Source of the DNA: JANMEB01 sp041745295
GTDB lineage: Bacteria; Planctomycetota; Planctomycetia; Pirellulales; Pirellulaceae
Direction: 5' to 3'
Assembly (NCBI GenBank): GCA_041745295.1
Contig: JBGTJE010000020.1
Span: 40,536 to 104,535 of the forward strand
Length of the DNA stretch: 64,000 bases
The notes beneath the pieces are model-generated. The model was not told the DNA's origin. It was given only the letters and a program-made list of their open reading frames with translations, and searched no databases. The first letter of the stretch is position 1. Each line of letters opens with the position of its first letter. Of the stretch, positions 48,736 through 57,691 are shown one piece after another. The position numbers and the translations under genes are program-made.

Positions 48736-50505
48736 CTACGACTTCGCGACCCGGATCGACAATTCGTCGAGTTGCTTGAGGTCGACCGAACTGGGGGCTT
48801 CGGTCATCAGGTCCGTGGCCCGTTGATTTTTGGGAAAGGCGATGCAGTCACGAATGTTGTCGAGTCCGCCAAAGAGCATGACGACTCGATCAACGCCGAG
48901 GGCAATTCCGCCGTGGGGTGGTGCACCCAATCGGAGCGCGTCGAGCAAGAAGCCAAAACGGTGCTTGGCTTGCTCCTCGGTCAGGCCCAAAAGACCGAAG
49001 ACTTGCTGTTGCGTCGAGTTCTTGTGGATTCGTATCGTTCCACCGCCTGCTTCAAAGCCGTTGATGATTAGGTCGTAGGCCTTTGCCCGAGCCGCCTTCG
49101 GATCGGTGGCGAGCGACGCCAAATCTTGGTCGCGCGGAGCAGTGAACGGATGGTGCATTGCCACCCAAGAATTGTTTTCCGCATCGAAGTCGAACATCGG
49201 AAACTCGACGACCCAAGAAAAATGCATCTGTCGAGGATCGTAGAGCTTCAGCTCGGCCCCTAACTTTTTGCGCAACCCGTTGAGTGCCCGACAAGTAACG
49301 TCCCACGTGTCGGCGATAAACAGCAACAGATCGCCGGGAGCCGCTGACATCCGCACGCCGATACGGGCGAGCAGCGTTTCCGAAAAGTTTTTGGCGATTG
49401 AACCCCCTAGCTTTCCGTCTGCCTCGACTTTGAACCAGGCCAAGCCCTTGGCTCCAAAGTCCTCTTGGACGTAGGTGGTGAGCTGATCGATTTTCTTTCG
49501 CGAGTATTGTTCGCTGGCCCCTTTGACGTTGATCCCGCGGACTTTGTTGCCCGCTGCTGCGACAGACTTGAAGACCTGGAATTCGGCTTCGGCTGCAAGA
49601 TCGGTGCAGTCGACGAGTTCCATTCCGAAACGCAAATCGGGCGAGTCGTGTCCGAATCGCTGCATCGCTTCGTCGTAGGTCATGCGCGGCAGCGGCAATT
49701 GCAATTCGATCCCCAAGACGGTTTTCGCGAGCCGCTGCATTAAGCCATCGATAATCCTCATGACATCCTCAGCGTCGACAAACGACATTTCCACATCGAG
49801 TTGCGTGAACTCGGGTTGCCGGTCGGCTCTCTGGTCCTCATCGCGAAAGCACTTGGCGACCTGCACGTAGCGATCGTAGCCGGCGATCATCATGAGTTGC
49901 TTGTAGAGTTGCGGCGACTGCGGCAAAGCGTAAAACGATCCGGGATGGACGCGACTGGGCACCAAATAGTCGCGTGCCCCCTCGGGGGTGCTGCGGCCCA
50001 AAATCGGCGTCTCGATTTCGACAAAGTCATGCTCGTCAAAGTAATCGCGCATCGACTTGACGATTCGATGGCGGAGGAGCAGGGTCCGTTGCATGACGTC
50101 GCGCCGCAGGTCGAGGTAGCGGTGCTTGAGTCGCAAGTCCTCGTTTGGCAGTTCAACTTGACTGGGAGTAAACGGCAGGACGTCGCTGACGTTGAGAACT
50201 TCGATCGACTCGGCGCGAATTTCGATTTCTCCCGTGGGCATTTTCGGATTTGTTTGGCCTTCGGGTCGGCGCATGACCAAGCCGACGACTCGAATCACGT
50301 ACTCAAAGCGGACGGAATCGCCGATCTGTCGCGCGTCAGCCGGCGACTCCGGTCCGATCACGATCTGAACTTTGCCATAGCGATCGCGGAGCACCAGAAA
50401 TTTAGCGCCGCCAAAATCGCGAATCATGTCGACCCAGCCGCAGACCGTGACGGTTTGGTCGACGTGTTTGGCCCGAAGTTCGCCGCAGGTATTCGATCTC
50501 ATCAT
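48736..50505 (-). CDS. aspS: Aspartate-tRNA ligase
   Basis: A 589-residue class II synthetase of the bacterial type. The N-terminal OB fold binds the anticodon; motif 2 is in F-R-D-E-D-Q-R-A-D-R-Q-P-E-F-T, and motif 3 is G-I-A-L-G-V-D-R-V near the C terminus; the GAD insertion domain lies between. P-Q-S-P-Q-L-Y-K-Q forms part of the adenylate site. Either of two adjacent ATG codons (50505, 50502) may start it. It should charge tRNA-Asp, and perhaps tRNA-Asn if the organism lacks AsnRS. Confidence 0.95.
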   Translation of the reverse strand: MMRSNTCGELRAKHVDQTVTVCGWVDMIRDFGGAKFLVLRDRYGKVQIVIGPESPADARQIGDSVRFEYVIRVVGLVMRRPEGQTNPKMPTGEIEIRAESIEVLNVSDVLPFTPSQVELPNEDLRLKHRYLDLRRDVMQRTLLLRHRIVKSMRDYFDEHDFVEIETPILGRSTPEGARDYLVPSRVHPGSFYALPQSPQLYKQLMMIAGYDRYVQVAKCFRDEDQRADRQPEFTQLDVEMSFVDAEDVMRIIDGLMQRLAKTVLGIELQLPLPRMTYDEAMQRFGHDSPDLRFGMELVDCTDLAAEAEFQVFKSVAAAGNKVRGINVKGASEQYSRKKIDQLTTYVQEDFGAKGLAWFKVEADGKLGGSIAKNFSETLLARIGVRMSAAPGDLLLFIADTWDVTCRALNGLRKKLGAELKLYDPRQMHFSWVVEFPMFDFDAENNSWVAMHHPFTAPRDQDLASLATDPKAARAKAYDLIINGFEAGGGTIRIHKNSTQQQVFGLLGLTEEQAKHRFGFLLDALRLGAPPHGGIALGVDRVVMLFGGLDNIRDCIAFPKNQRATDLMTEAPSSVDLKQLDELSIRVAKS

Positions 50506-50662
50506 GATGCGTTAGTTCCTTTAACTCTAACTCGCGTTATTTGGCCCGGAGCAATATTGTGTTTCGATTATCTCGTCGTGGCCGCTCGCGCGAAGTGATT
50601 TTCGGGTGGCACGCCCAAGTTCAGGTCGCGGCGCCTCGAGCCCGAACGATCGTGGAAAGCGA

Positions 50663-52789
50663 TCAATCACCGTCTTCCGATCCACCTTCGGGTTTCTTTT
50701 CCTCTCCCTCCTGGTTCGCTTCAGCTGATGCTCCGGGAGGCCTCCACGTATTGTTGAGGCGATTCGAATCGGGCATCTTGCGATCGGGATCGAGTAAGAC
50801 TTTGGCGATCTTCTTTCCGTGGGTAGGAATCTCGGTTGTCCAAAGGTTGGAATAGTACCATACGGACACCGGCAGTTCATGATCGATGGACGTCTCATCG
50901 TCAAAGACGATTCTCAGCAATACGGGCATCACCATTTCTTGCTTGTTGGCGATTTGAATTCGCGCTCGCGGCGAACGAGTTGACTCGGTGACGTCGACGA
51001 CCGCTTGGTCGTGGCGTGCGTTCTCGATAAACCATCCGCGCCAGAACCAGGCTAAGTCGGTCCCGGTTCCGTTTTCGATGCAGCGAAAAAAATCGGCCGG
51101 CTGCGGCGATTTGAAGGCCCAGGCACTGATGTATTCCCTAAACGCGGGATCGAATCGTTCCGGGCCGAGGACGATTTCCCGCAACATTCGCAAAGCGATG
51201 CCGGTCTTGTTGTATTCCAAGGCGCCGAGTAATTCCGGACGGACTTGATCCGCCGGCAAACCAATCGGCTGCATCCCGGGCTGGCCCAGCATTTGGCCAA
51301 TCGCCCGCGCCGAGAATCGATTCTCACCGGCTGCCCGCTCGGCTCCGTTAACGTCTGCGTCATATTGTTCAAATCGATCGTAGGCGTTCATAAACGTATT
51401 AAAGCCTTCATCCATCCAAGCGTAACGGCGCTCGTCAGTATTCACCGTCATTGGAAACCAATTATGGCCAATCTCGTGCGAGGTGACTCCATGCAGACCC
51501 AACTTATTCGAATCGCCACCGCAGAAAATAATCATTGGGTACTCCATCCCGCCGACGATGCCGTTGACGTTCGTCGCCGCCGGGTAGGGATAGCGGAACC
51601 AGGTGTCGCTGTAATGCAGGATCGAGTGCCGCAGCATCTGTGTGCTTTCGGCCCAGGCCCCTTTGGCTTCGCCGGGATAGACCGATTGCACGAATGTTGA
51701 AGTGCCATCCTGCCAGTCGATCATGGCCGCGTCCCAAGTCGTGGCTTCCGAACTGGTCCAAGCGAACGTGCGAACATTATCGGCCTTGAAACGCCAGGTC
51801 TTGGGTTCGGATGTGGATTCGGCGGACTCGGTTCCGATCTCCTCTTCGCCGCGAATGACAACGGTGGACTTGCTGCCGTGCGCCAATCGCCACAGTCGCA
51901 ATTGGCTTTCGGTGAGAACGGAATCGGCGTTTTCCAGACTGCCCGTAGCGCAAACGACGTGAGTGGCGGGTGCCGTTATTTGCACGTCGTAGTTGCCGAA
52001 TTCGCTGTAGAACTCGCCTTGGCCAAGATAGGGCAAGGTGTTCCAGCCATAGACATCATCGTATTTGCAAAGGCAAGGAAACCACTGTGCGATTTCGTAG
52101 ATCTTGCCCTTTTTGACATTGCGAATTCCCATCCGATCGACGCCGTACTCGGGGATATTGAATTTCCAAGCGATATCGAATTCAACTTTCCCGCCACGCC
52201 CGGCGACGGGCTGGGCTAAATCGATGCGCGCGATCGTGTCGTAAATACGCATTTTCAAATCGGTCTGGCCGCTGCGCACGTATTCGACGTCGACGCCACC
52301 GGCGAACTCTTGCCGATTGTTGAATCGGGAGCCCGGAGGAGTAAATTTCGAACCTTCACTCCCCTCCCGAAACAGATTTTGCTCCAAGTAAATCCAAAGG
52401 TAGGGCAGGGGATACGGGCTGTTGTTCGTATACGTAACGTGAGCCGTCGCGGCCAGCGAGTCCTTTTGGTCGTCCAAGGCGACTTCGATTCGATAGTCGG
52501 CTTGCTGTTGCCAATAATCCTCGCCGGGCAAGCCCGTCGCGGTGCGCATGCGGTTGGGTGTGGGCAAATCCAAGGGCGAAAAAATCGTCTTGTCGGGTCG
52601 TGGTTCCGGCAAGCGATAGGATAGTTCGGAAAGGTCTTCTTTTGCTGGCTGGGCCTCCGATTCCACGCGAGGTGCCGGCATTTCCTGCACCTTCGCCAGT
52701 CCCGCGTCACCAAAGCTGGAAAGGCCAGCAAGTGTCAATCCAACAATCAAGATCGCCTGTCGCCAGGGACGTGATATTGCGAAAGTCAT
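50663..52789 (-). CDS. Secreted M1-family zinc metallopeptidase
   Basis: A 708-residue gluzincin. After a signal or anchor segment (A-I-L-I-V-G-L-T-L-A-G-L) the chain has an aminopeptidase N-like beta domain, then the zinc site H-E-I-G-H at 438-442 with the third ligand glutamate at 461, giving HEXXH-X18-E. The C-terminal end is rich in Glu and Lys. It likely trims peptides in the periplasm. The usual GAMEN exopeptidase motif appears as G-G-M-E-Y, a variant that may alter specificity. It stands upstream of aspS on the same strand. Confidence 0.85.
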   Translation of the reverse strand: MTFAISRPWRQAILIVGLTLAGLSSFGDAGLAKVQEMPAPRVESEAQPAKEDLSELSYRLPEPRPDKTIFSPLDLPTPNRMRTATGLPGEDYWQQQADYRIEVALDDQKDSLAATAHVTYTNNSPYPLPYLWIYLEQNLFREGSEGSKFTPPGSRFNNRQEFAGGVDVEYVRSGQTDLKMRIYDTIARIDLAQPVAGRGGKVEFDIAWKFNIPEYGVDRMGIRNVKKGKIYEIAQWFPCLCKYDDVYGWNTLPYLGQGEFYSEFGNYDVQITAPATHVVCATGSLENADSVLTESQLRLWRLAHGSKSTVVIRGEEEIGTESAESTSEPKTWRFKADNVRTFAWTSSEATTWDAAMIDWQDGTSTFVQSVYPGEAKGAWAESTQMLRHSILHYSDTWFRYPYPAATNVNGIVGGMEYPMIIFCGGDSNKLGLHGVTSHEIGHNWFPMTVNTDERRYAWMDEGFNTFMNAYDRFEQYDADVNGAERAAGENRFSARAIGQMLGQPGMQPIGLPADQVRPELLGALEYNKTGIALRMLREIVLGPERFDPAFREYISAWAFKSPQPADFFRCIENGTGTDLAWFWRGWFIENARHDQAVVDVTESTRSPRARIQIANKQEMVMPVLLRIVFDDETSIDHELPVSVWYYSNLWTTEIPTHGKKIAKVLLDPDRKMPDSNRLNNTWRPPGASAEANQEGEEKKPEGGSEDGD

Positions 52790-53030
52790 GTGTTTTTTTC
52801 TCGAAGGCTAATGGAATTGTTGACTTGCCGCCGCAACTGAATCGCGGTCGCGCGGACCGATTCGCTCGCGCAGCATCAGAGTGTGAACGCCATTATGGTG
52901 CGGGACATTGCGCCGTCAAAGGGAACAAAGCGAAAAAGGGGCGCGGCGATCCTTTTCCTTCAACCGACCGGATGATTCACCACCAAGATTCTTGCGAGCG
53001 GCCGCGCAGTACCTAGCTTGAGTCCTCTTG

Positions 53031-53227
53031 TGTCATTCCGGGCTGAGTCCCTAAATCCAAGCCAACGGAAGGAGAATGGCCGTGCAATCGTTGACTTGTC
53101 GTGTCTTTCTTGCGCACAGATTGCGCCCTTGTACGCTCTCCCCTCAACGCCTTGGCTCACGAATCGTCTCAACAACGGGTAGTCCCCATCCGTGGAAGAT
53201 GGATTCCGGGACTCAGCCCAAAATGAC
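53031..53227. repeat. TGTCATTCCGGGCTGAGTCCC inverted pair
   Basis: A left arm at 53031-53058 and its complement GGATTCCGGGACTCAGCCC at 53201-53227 face each other across about 140 bases. They belong to the same family as the repeat at 9603. The 468-base spacer 52790-53257 shows nothing else. Confidence 0.65.
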
Positions 53228-53257
53228 GGCTGCGCGGCACCGATCTGTTCGCCATTC

Positions 53258-54244
53258 CTAATTGGTAATGCTTTGCACGTCGGCGCTGCGGCCCAATGCG
53301 AGCAGGCGATCGGCGATCGATTCCGCGGAATCTCCCGCACCGACGTCGACGATTCGGCATTCGGACAAACCGCGAAACCAAGTTTCTTGATGCCGGGCGA
53401 ATCGTCGAGTCCGAACCAGGACTTGCTCCATGGTGGCGACCAAATCTCGCGAGCCGCGCAAGTGTTCGATGACCTCGCGATAGCCAACGGCTTGCATGGC
53501 GGTGTGACTTAGCTCAGTCCAACGATCGAGTAACGATTGGACTTCGGCGACAAGTCCGCGGTCAAACATCGCTTGAACGCGGCGCTGGATTCGCGCGTGG
53601 AGTTCGGCCCGAGGATAGCGAATAGAAAACACGCGACAACGATCGGCGGGAGTGGCGACCTCGAACTGCTGCTGCCAGTGACTGATTGGAATGCCGGTTT
53701 TCTTGTAGACTTCGAGCGCGCGGATAATTCTCCGTTCATCTTGCGGGTGCAATTGGTGCGCGGCCAACGGGTCGACTTGGCGAAGTCGCCGATACAGGGG
53801 ATCCAAGCCGGTCGTACGGACTTCGGCGATGACTTCGCGGCGAAAATCCCAATCGGCCGGCGGACCTTGGAAAATTCCCCGTACCAACGCTTTGAGATAC
53901 AGCGCCGTGCCGCCGACAAAGATTGGCGTTTTATCGCGGCTGCGAATCTCGGCAATCGTTGCCTGTGCCAATTCGCGATAACGCGAGACGCTGAACGTCT
54001 CGTTCGGGTCGGCAATATCGATCAGATGGTGGGGGACGAGTTCGCGCTGTGCCGCAAGCGGTTTGGCAGTTCCAATGTCCATCCCCCGATAAATTGCCAT
54101 CGAATCGAGCGAAATGATTTCGCCGTCGAGTCGCTGGGCCATCAGGATGCCGATGTCGGACTTGCCACTGGCCGTCGCCCCCGCGACATACCAGGCCTGG
54201 AGCGCGGATTGCTTTTCGGTTGTTATTTTTTCGACACTCTGCAT
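53258..54244 (-). CDS. miaA: tRNA dimethylallyltransferase
   Basis: A 328-residue MiaA, which puts an isopentenyl group on A37 of tRNAs reading codons that start with U. The P-loop G-A-T-A-S-G-K-S is near residue 20, followed by D-S-M-A-I-Y-R-G-M-D-I-G-T-A-K-P, and later G-G-T-A-L-Y-L-K and Q-D-E-R-R-I-I-R-A-L-E. The frame extends to 54409; the ATG at 54244 is preferred because the extension has no conserved pattern. Confidence 0.92.
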   Translation of the reverse strand: MQSVEKITTEKQSALQAWYVAGATASGKSDIGILMAQRLDGEIISLDSMAIYRGMDIGTAKPLAAQRELVPHHLIDIADPNETFSVSRYRELAQATIAEIRSRDKTPIFVGGTALYLKALVRGIFQGPPADWDFRREVIAEVRTTGLDPLYRRLRQVDPLAAHQLHPQDERRIIRALEVYKKTGIPISHWQQQFEVATPADRCRVFSIRYPRAELHARIQRRVQAMFDRGLVAEVQSLLDRWTELSHTAMQAVGYREVIEHLRGSRDLVATMEQVLVRTRRFARHQETWFRGLSECRIVDVGAGDSAESIADRLLALGRSADVQSITN

Positions 54245-54278
54245 CGGAGACTCAGCGTACCTAATTGTGGGGTCGTGA

Positions 54279-55082
54279 TCAGCGATTGCCGCCGGGGACG
54301 CTAAGGCGGTTGGCGGCGAAGGACTGCAAGAGCTGTTGCACTTGTTGAACCTCAAACGGCTTTGCCAAGACGCGGATGGGGCGACCACCCAACTTTTGCA
54401 AACGATCAACTTCCTGACGTCGCGGAAAGCCCATCACAATTATTTTAAGCGCGCGCCGCCCAGCTTGCTTGGCGTGGGTTATACATCGCTCCAGCCACGA
54501 ATCGCACGAATCGCCGATGATCAACCAAGCATCGACCGATTTTGGCGATCGGTCGCCGGGCAAGTCCACATCGTGGCGCCCAATCGCGTGCCCTAAGGGC
54601 TGCAGCATCTGCTCAATCATTAGAGCTTCGCTGTTCCAGCGCGCAAGGATCCCGATTTCAAAACACTGGCCGCCGGGCAGGCGGCCCGTGTCGAACGCCG
54701 ATTTGCATTGCGGATCGATCGCGCGATCCCATGCGCTCGTGCGGTTTGCTTGGTGCGCTGCAACGAACCGACTGAATTCCACGGCCCAGCGATGCCAATA
54801 CACGCGCGTCCATCCCGGCAATGGCTTACCCGAGCGCAACTCGCCTTCGCACCAACTCGATAAGAGATGGACTGCTGGAGTCGTCGGCCATCGCATTATC
54901 AGCTTCTCGACCGAAAGTGGGCTGAATTGATGTCGGCGAGCTTGGGCTAGGACAAGCAAATCCGGAGCGCTGACGAACTGCTGCAGGGCGTCGAAATCGC
55001 CGAATTGAGCTTGAGGACTTAACTCATTGACCACGTCGACGAAATCCGAATGCGTCCAATCTCCCGTAACGACGATTTTCAT
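54279..55082 (-). CDS. Hypothetical protein, receiver-like
   Basis: A 267-residue protein without signal peptide. It starts with K-I-V-V-T-G-D-W-T and alternates strands and helices; the end (I-I-V-M-G-F-P, then R-P-I-R-V-L-A-K-P-F-E) looks like the last half of a response-regulator receiver, with the K-P pair, but no complete receiver with a phosphorylatable aspartate is evident. It lies 27 bases downstream of the PTS-IIA/HTH gene and 34 bases upstream of miaA on the same strand. The product is unknown to me. Confidence 0.6.
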   Translation of the reverse strand: MKIVVTGDWTHSDFVDVVNELSPQAQFGDFDALQQFVSAPDLLVLAQARRHQFSPLSVEKLIMRWPTTPAVHLLSSWCEGELRSGKPLPGWTRVYWHRWAVEFSRFVAAHQANRTSAWDRAIDPQCKSAFDTGRLPGGQCFEIGILARWNSEALMIEQMLQPLGHAIGRHDVDLPGDRSPKSVDAWLIIGDSCDSWLERCITHAKQAGRRALKIIVMGFPRRQEVDRLQKLGGRPIRVLAKPFEVQQVQQLLQSFAANRLSVPGGNR

Positions 55083-55109
55083 GCCTGTTTGCCTCTCTAG
55101 ATAGCTGAA

Positions 55110-55820
55110 CTAAGGAATATCGTCTTCTGTCGTTGAAATTAATTTCCAGGCGCCGGCTGCGTCCAATTGACCGCGCAACGCTTCGGCAAAGCCTGGTTCC
55201 ACAATGATTCGACTCAAACGGGCGAGGATCCGCAAATGAATTGCGTCGTCGTACGAAGCAATCAAAAAAAAGATATCGGTCAGCGTTCCGCGCGGGCCCC
55301 CAAATGGAATGCCCTTGCTCGTAATCCCCAAGGCCAAAAAAGAATCGGCGACTGCGGTCGGCATTGGACGCCGTGGATGCAAAAGTGCGATTCCGTTTTC
55401 GAGCGCGGTCGGGTGCAAGCTTTCGCGAGTTCGAATCGCATCGGCCATCGCATCTATATCCCACAGCTTGCCAGAGTTTGCCGCCCACTGGCAAAGGCTG
55501 TCAATGGCGGAGTTCTTCGTTCGCGCGACCAGGGGAATGGTGATCAAGTCGATCGATAGCAGTTCTGCGATGCGGACTTGAGTCGAGGGCGCCGACTTTT
55601 GGCGCTGCAGCACTTGTTCCACGCCCTTCAGTTCTTCGGAGTCGGACGCTCGGATTCGCCCTTCAAACCAATGGTGAATGTCCGCCCGCGAAAACCGCCA
55701 TTCGCCGCCGATTTTGCGACCGGGCAATCGGCCGCGGTCAGCCATCCGCTGGACCTGGGCCGGTGTGACATGCAAATAAACGGCGAGCGAGGTGATGTCA
55801 AAGTCTTGATGATCGGACAT
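55110..55820 (-). CDS. Excisionase-type HTH fused to a PTS EIIA (nitrogen/fructose) domain
   Basis: A 236-residue protein. Residues about 8-55 are an HTH_17-like DNA-binding domain (Y-L-H-V-T-P-A-Q-V-Q-R-M-A-D-R-G-R-L-P-G-R-K-I). Residues about 85-230 are a PTS EIIA type 2 domain, with the phosphorylatable-site segment A-L-E-N-G-I-A-L-L-H-P-R near 150. A phosphate relay to a regulator is implied, but no EI, HPr or EIIBC gene lies in the window. The ATG at 55820 starts the HTH. Confidence 0.75.
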   Translation of the reverse strand: MSDHQDFDITSLAVYLHVTPAQVQRMADRGRLPGRKIGGEWRFSRADIHHWFEGRIRASDSEELKGVEQVLQRQKSAPSTQVRIAELLSIDLITIPLVARTKNSAIDSLCQWAANSGKLWDIDAMADAIRTRESLHPTALENGIALLHPRRPMPTAVADSFLALGITSKGIPFGGPRGTLTDIFFLIASYDDAIHLRILARLSRIIVEPGFAEALRGQLDAAGAWKLISTTEDDIP

Positions 55821-56035
55821 GAACAAACTTTCGCGCTCGATATCGATTCGCGGTGAATCGTCGACAAAGCAACAGCTATCAGCGGCAACGGTCGCTATTT
55901 TTTGTCTTGACAATCGAGTTCAAATGGACACAATCATCGCCGAGCAGTGCTGAAAGGATTTCAGCAACGCTCGCCGCCGGGCACACTGATCGAGTTAGCT
56001 TGGCGAAAACGCATGAAGGCAAGGAGGCCGATTCA

Positions 56036-57553
56036 ATGCAACAGCTAGCCCCCACGCAATCTGGCCTAAGTCTAAAGAAACTTCTTCCCGAGGGCCAGTT
56101 TGTCGGCCCTCCGGATGTCCAAGTTCGCTCCTGCTGCGGCCGGTGGACCGAATGCGAACCCAACGATTTGTTTGTCGCCCTCGTCGAGAGCGACGTCGAT
56201 GGACACGACCATGTCGGCGATGCTTTGAAAAAAGGGGCTTGCGCCGTCGTCAGTGAACGACTCTTGGCCGTCGATCGCCCGCAGTGCATCGTGGACGATA
56301 GTCGCAAGGCCTACGGACGAATCTGCCACGCATTGGCCGGATATCCCAGCAGCAAAATCACCTCGGTGGGTATCACTGGTTCAGCGGGCAAAACGATCAC
56401 CAGTCATTTGGTCCGAGGCATTCTAGCGAATGCCGACGAATCCTCGGGGCTGCTGTCTTCGTTGGAATTTTATGATCAGTGTGCGCCAGGCCGCGAGCTC
56501 CAAATCTTGCCGCCGCAATTGGCCCAAGTTTTATCCTCGATGGTCATCCATGGCCGACGCCACGCGATACTAGAGGCGCCCAGTACAGCGCTGGCCCAGC
56601 ATCGTTTGGCCGGCGTCGAACTTGACGTCGCCGTTATTACCAATATTCGCCGAGAGCATTTGGAACTACACGGCAACACGGGAAATTATCAAACCGCCAA
56701 AACGCGGATCTTCGATTACCTAAAACCGACTGGGATGGCGATCGTCAATGCGGACGATCCGACGACGCACTTTCTCCTGGACCAACTACCCTGCCCGGCG
56801 TTAACTGTGGGCGTGCGGCAACCCGCCGAAGTCACGGGCCAAGTCCTTGAACAATCCTCGAGCGAGCAGACGATTTTAATCCACGCGGGAAATCAATCGG
56901 TGGCCGTGCGAACCAACTTGATTGGCGCACATCAGATTTACAATCTCCTATCGGCGGCCGCGGTTGGATTGTCGCTGGGAATCGACTTGCCGTTGATCGC
57001 CCAAGGGCTCGAAGCCGTGCAAACCATACCGGGACGCCTTGAGCGCGTGGTTTGTGGCCAGGATTTCGGCGTGTTCGTCGATATCAGCCAAACGCCAGGG
57101 CAATTGGCGACCGCGCTGCACGCCGTTCGCCAAGTCACCGACGGTCGAGTCCTTTGCGTTGCAACACAGACGGCAACCCAATCCGCACTAGAACGGATGC
57201 AGCTTGGTCGACTCCTTGAACGGGGCGCTCAGCATTGCATCATGACCGCCGATCAATTGGGCCTAGCGCTGGATTACGAGCCCTACCATCAAATGCTGGA
57301 CGGTTTCAAGGAAACACAACGCGGCCACGTGATCCCAGATCGATTGACTGCTATTGAACAAGCCCTCGCTTTGGCCCAAACCGGCGACAGCGTCTTGATT
57401 ACCGGCTGCGGACAGCATCCGATCGCCACCATTGGCGACGAGGATTGGCGGATCACCGATCGAGACGTGTGCCAAGCTTGGCTGTACGACCGTTTTCAAA
57501 ACGCGAATGACGCTGCGCCATCGATCTTTCGACTCGACGACTTCCGCGAATAG
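56036..57553 (+). CDS. MurE-like Mur ligase family protein, altered active site
   Basis: A 505-residue ATP-dependent ligase with all three Mur domains. The ATP loop is G-I-T-G-S-A-G-K-T (112-120) and T-N-I-R-R-E-H-L-E-L-H-G fits the second domain. In MurE the substrate segment V-D-Y-A-H-T-P-D-A-L is replaced by V-D-I-S-Q-T-P-G-Q-L, and the D-N-P-R diaminopimelate motif is absent. It might act on another amino acid or be a non-catalytic paralogue. AAGGAGG stands 9 bases before the ATG at 56036, the best Shine-Dalgarno in the window, so the longer frame from 55853 is rejected. Confidence 0.75.
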   Translation: MQQLAPTQSGLSLKKLLPEGQFVGPPDVQVRSCCGRWTECEPNDLFVALVESDVDGHDHVGDALKKGACAVVSERLLAVDRPQCIVDDSRKAYGRICHALAGYPSSKITSVGITGSAGKTITSHLVRGILANADESSGLLSSLEFYDQCAPGRELQILPPQLAQVLSSMVIHGRRHAILEAPSTALAQHRLAGVELDVAVITNIRREHLELHGNTGNYQTAKTRIFDYLKPTGMAIVNADDPTTHFLLDQLPCPALTVGVRQPAEVTGQVLEQSSSEQTILIHAGNQSVAVRTNLIGAHQIYNLLSAAAVGLSLGIDLPLIAQGLEAVQTIPGRLERVVCGQDFGVFVDISQTPGQLATALHAVRQVTDGRVLCVATQTATQSALERMQLGRLLERGAQHCIMTADQLGLALDYEPYHQMLDGFKETQRGHVIPDRLTAIEQALALAQTGDSVLITGCGQHPIATIGDEDWRITDRDVCQAWLYDRFQNANDAAPSIFRLDDFRE

Positions 57554-57614
57554 GGATGTGGCGATCGCCGTCATTTAGGGTGAGAAATCCAGACACATTC
57601 AAGCTTCCTATTTT

Positions 57615-57657
57615 CCCCTCACCCTTACCGTCTCCCCCGACGCGGGGGCGAGGGAAC
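57615..57657. repeat. CCCCTCACCC...GAGGGAAC repeat (copy 5)
   Basis: A short copy of the CTCCCCC family with a CCCCCGACGCGGGGG palindrome at its centre. It lies between two convergent genes. Confidence 0.55.
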
Positions 57658-57691
57658 AAAAAAATACGAGACGCATCCAGGCCACTGAAAA

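Noticed and set aside
49801..50598. 265-residue plus-strand ORF
   Set aside because: Antisense to aspS, which is conserved along its length.
53537..54304. 255-residue plus-strand ORF
   Set aside because: Antisense to miaA, which has clear catalytic motifs.
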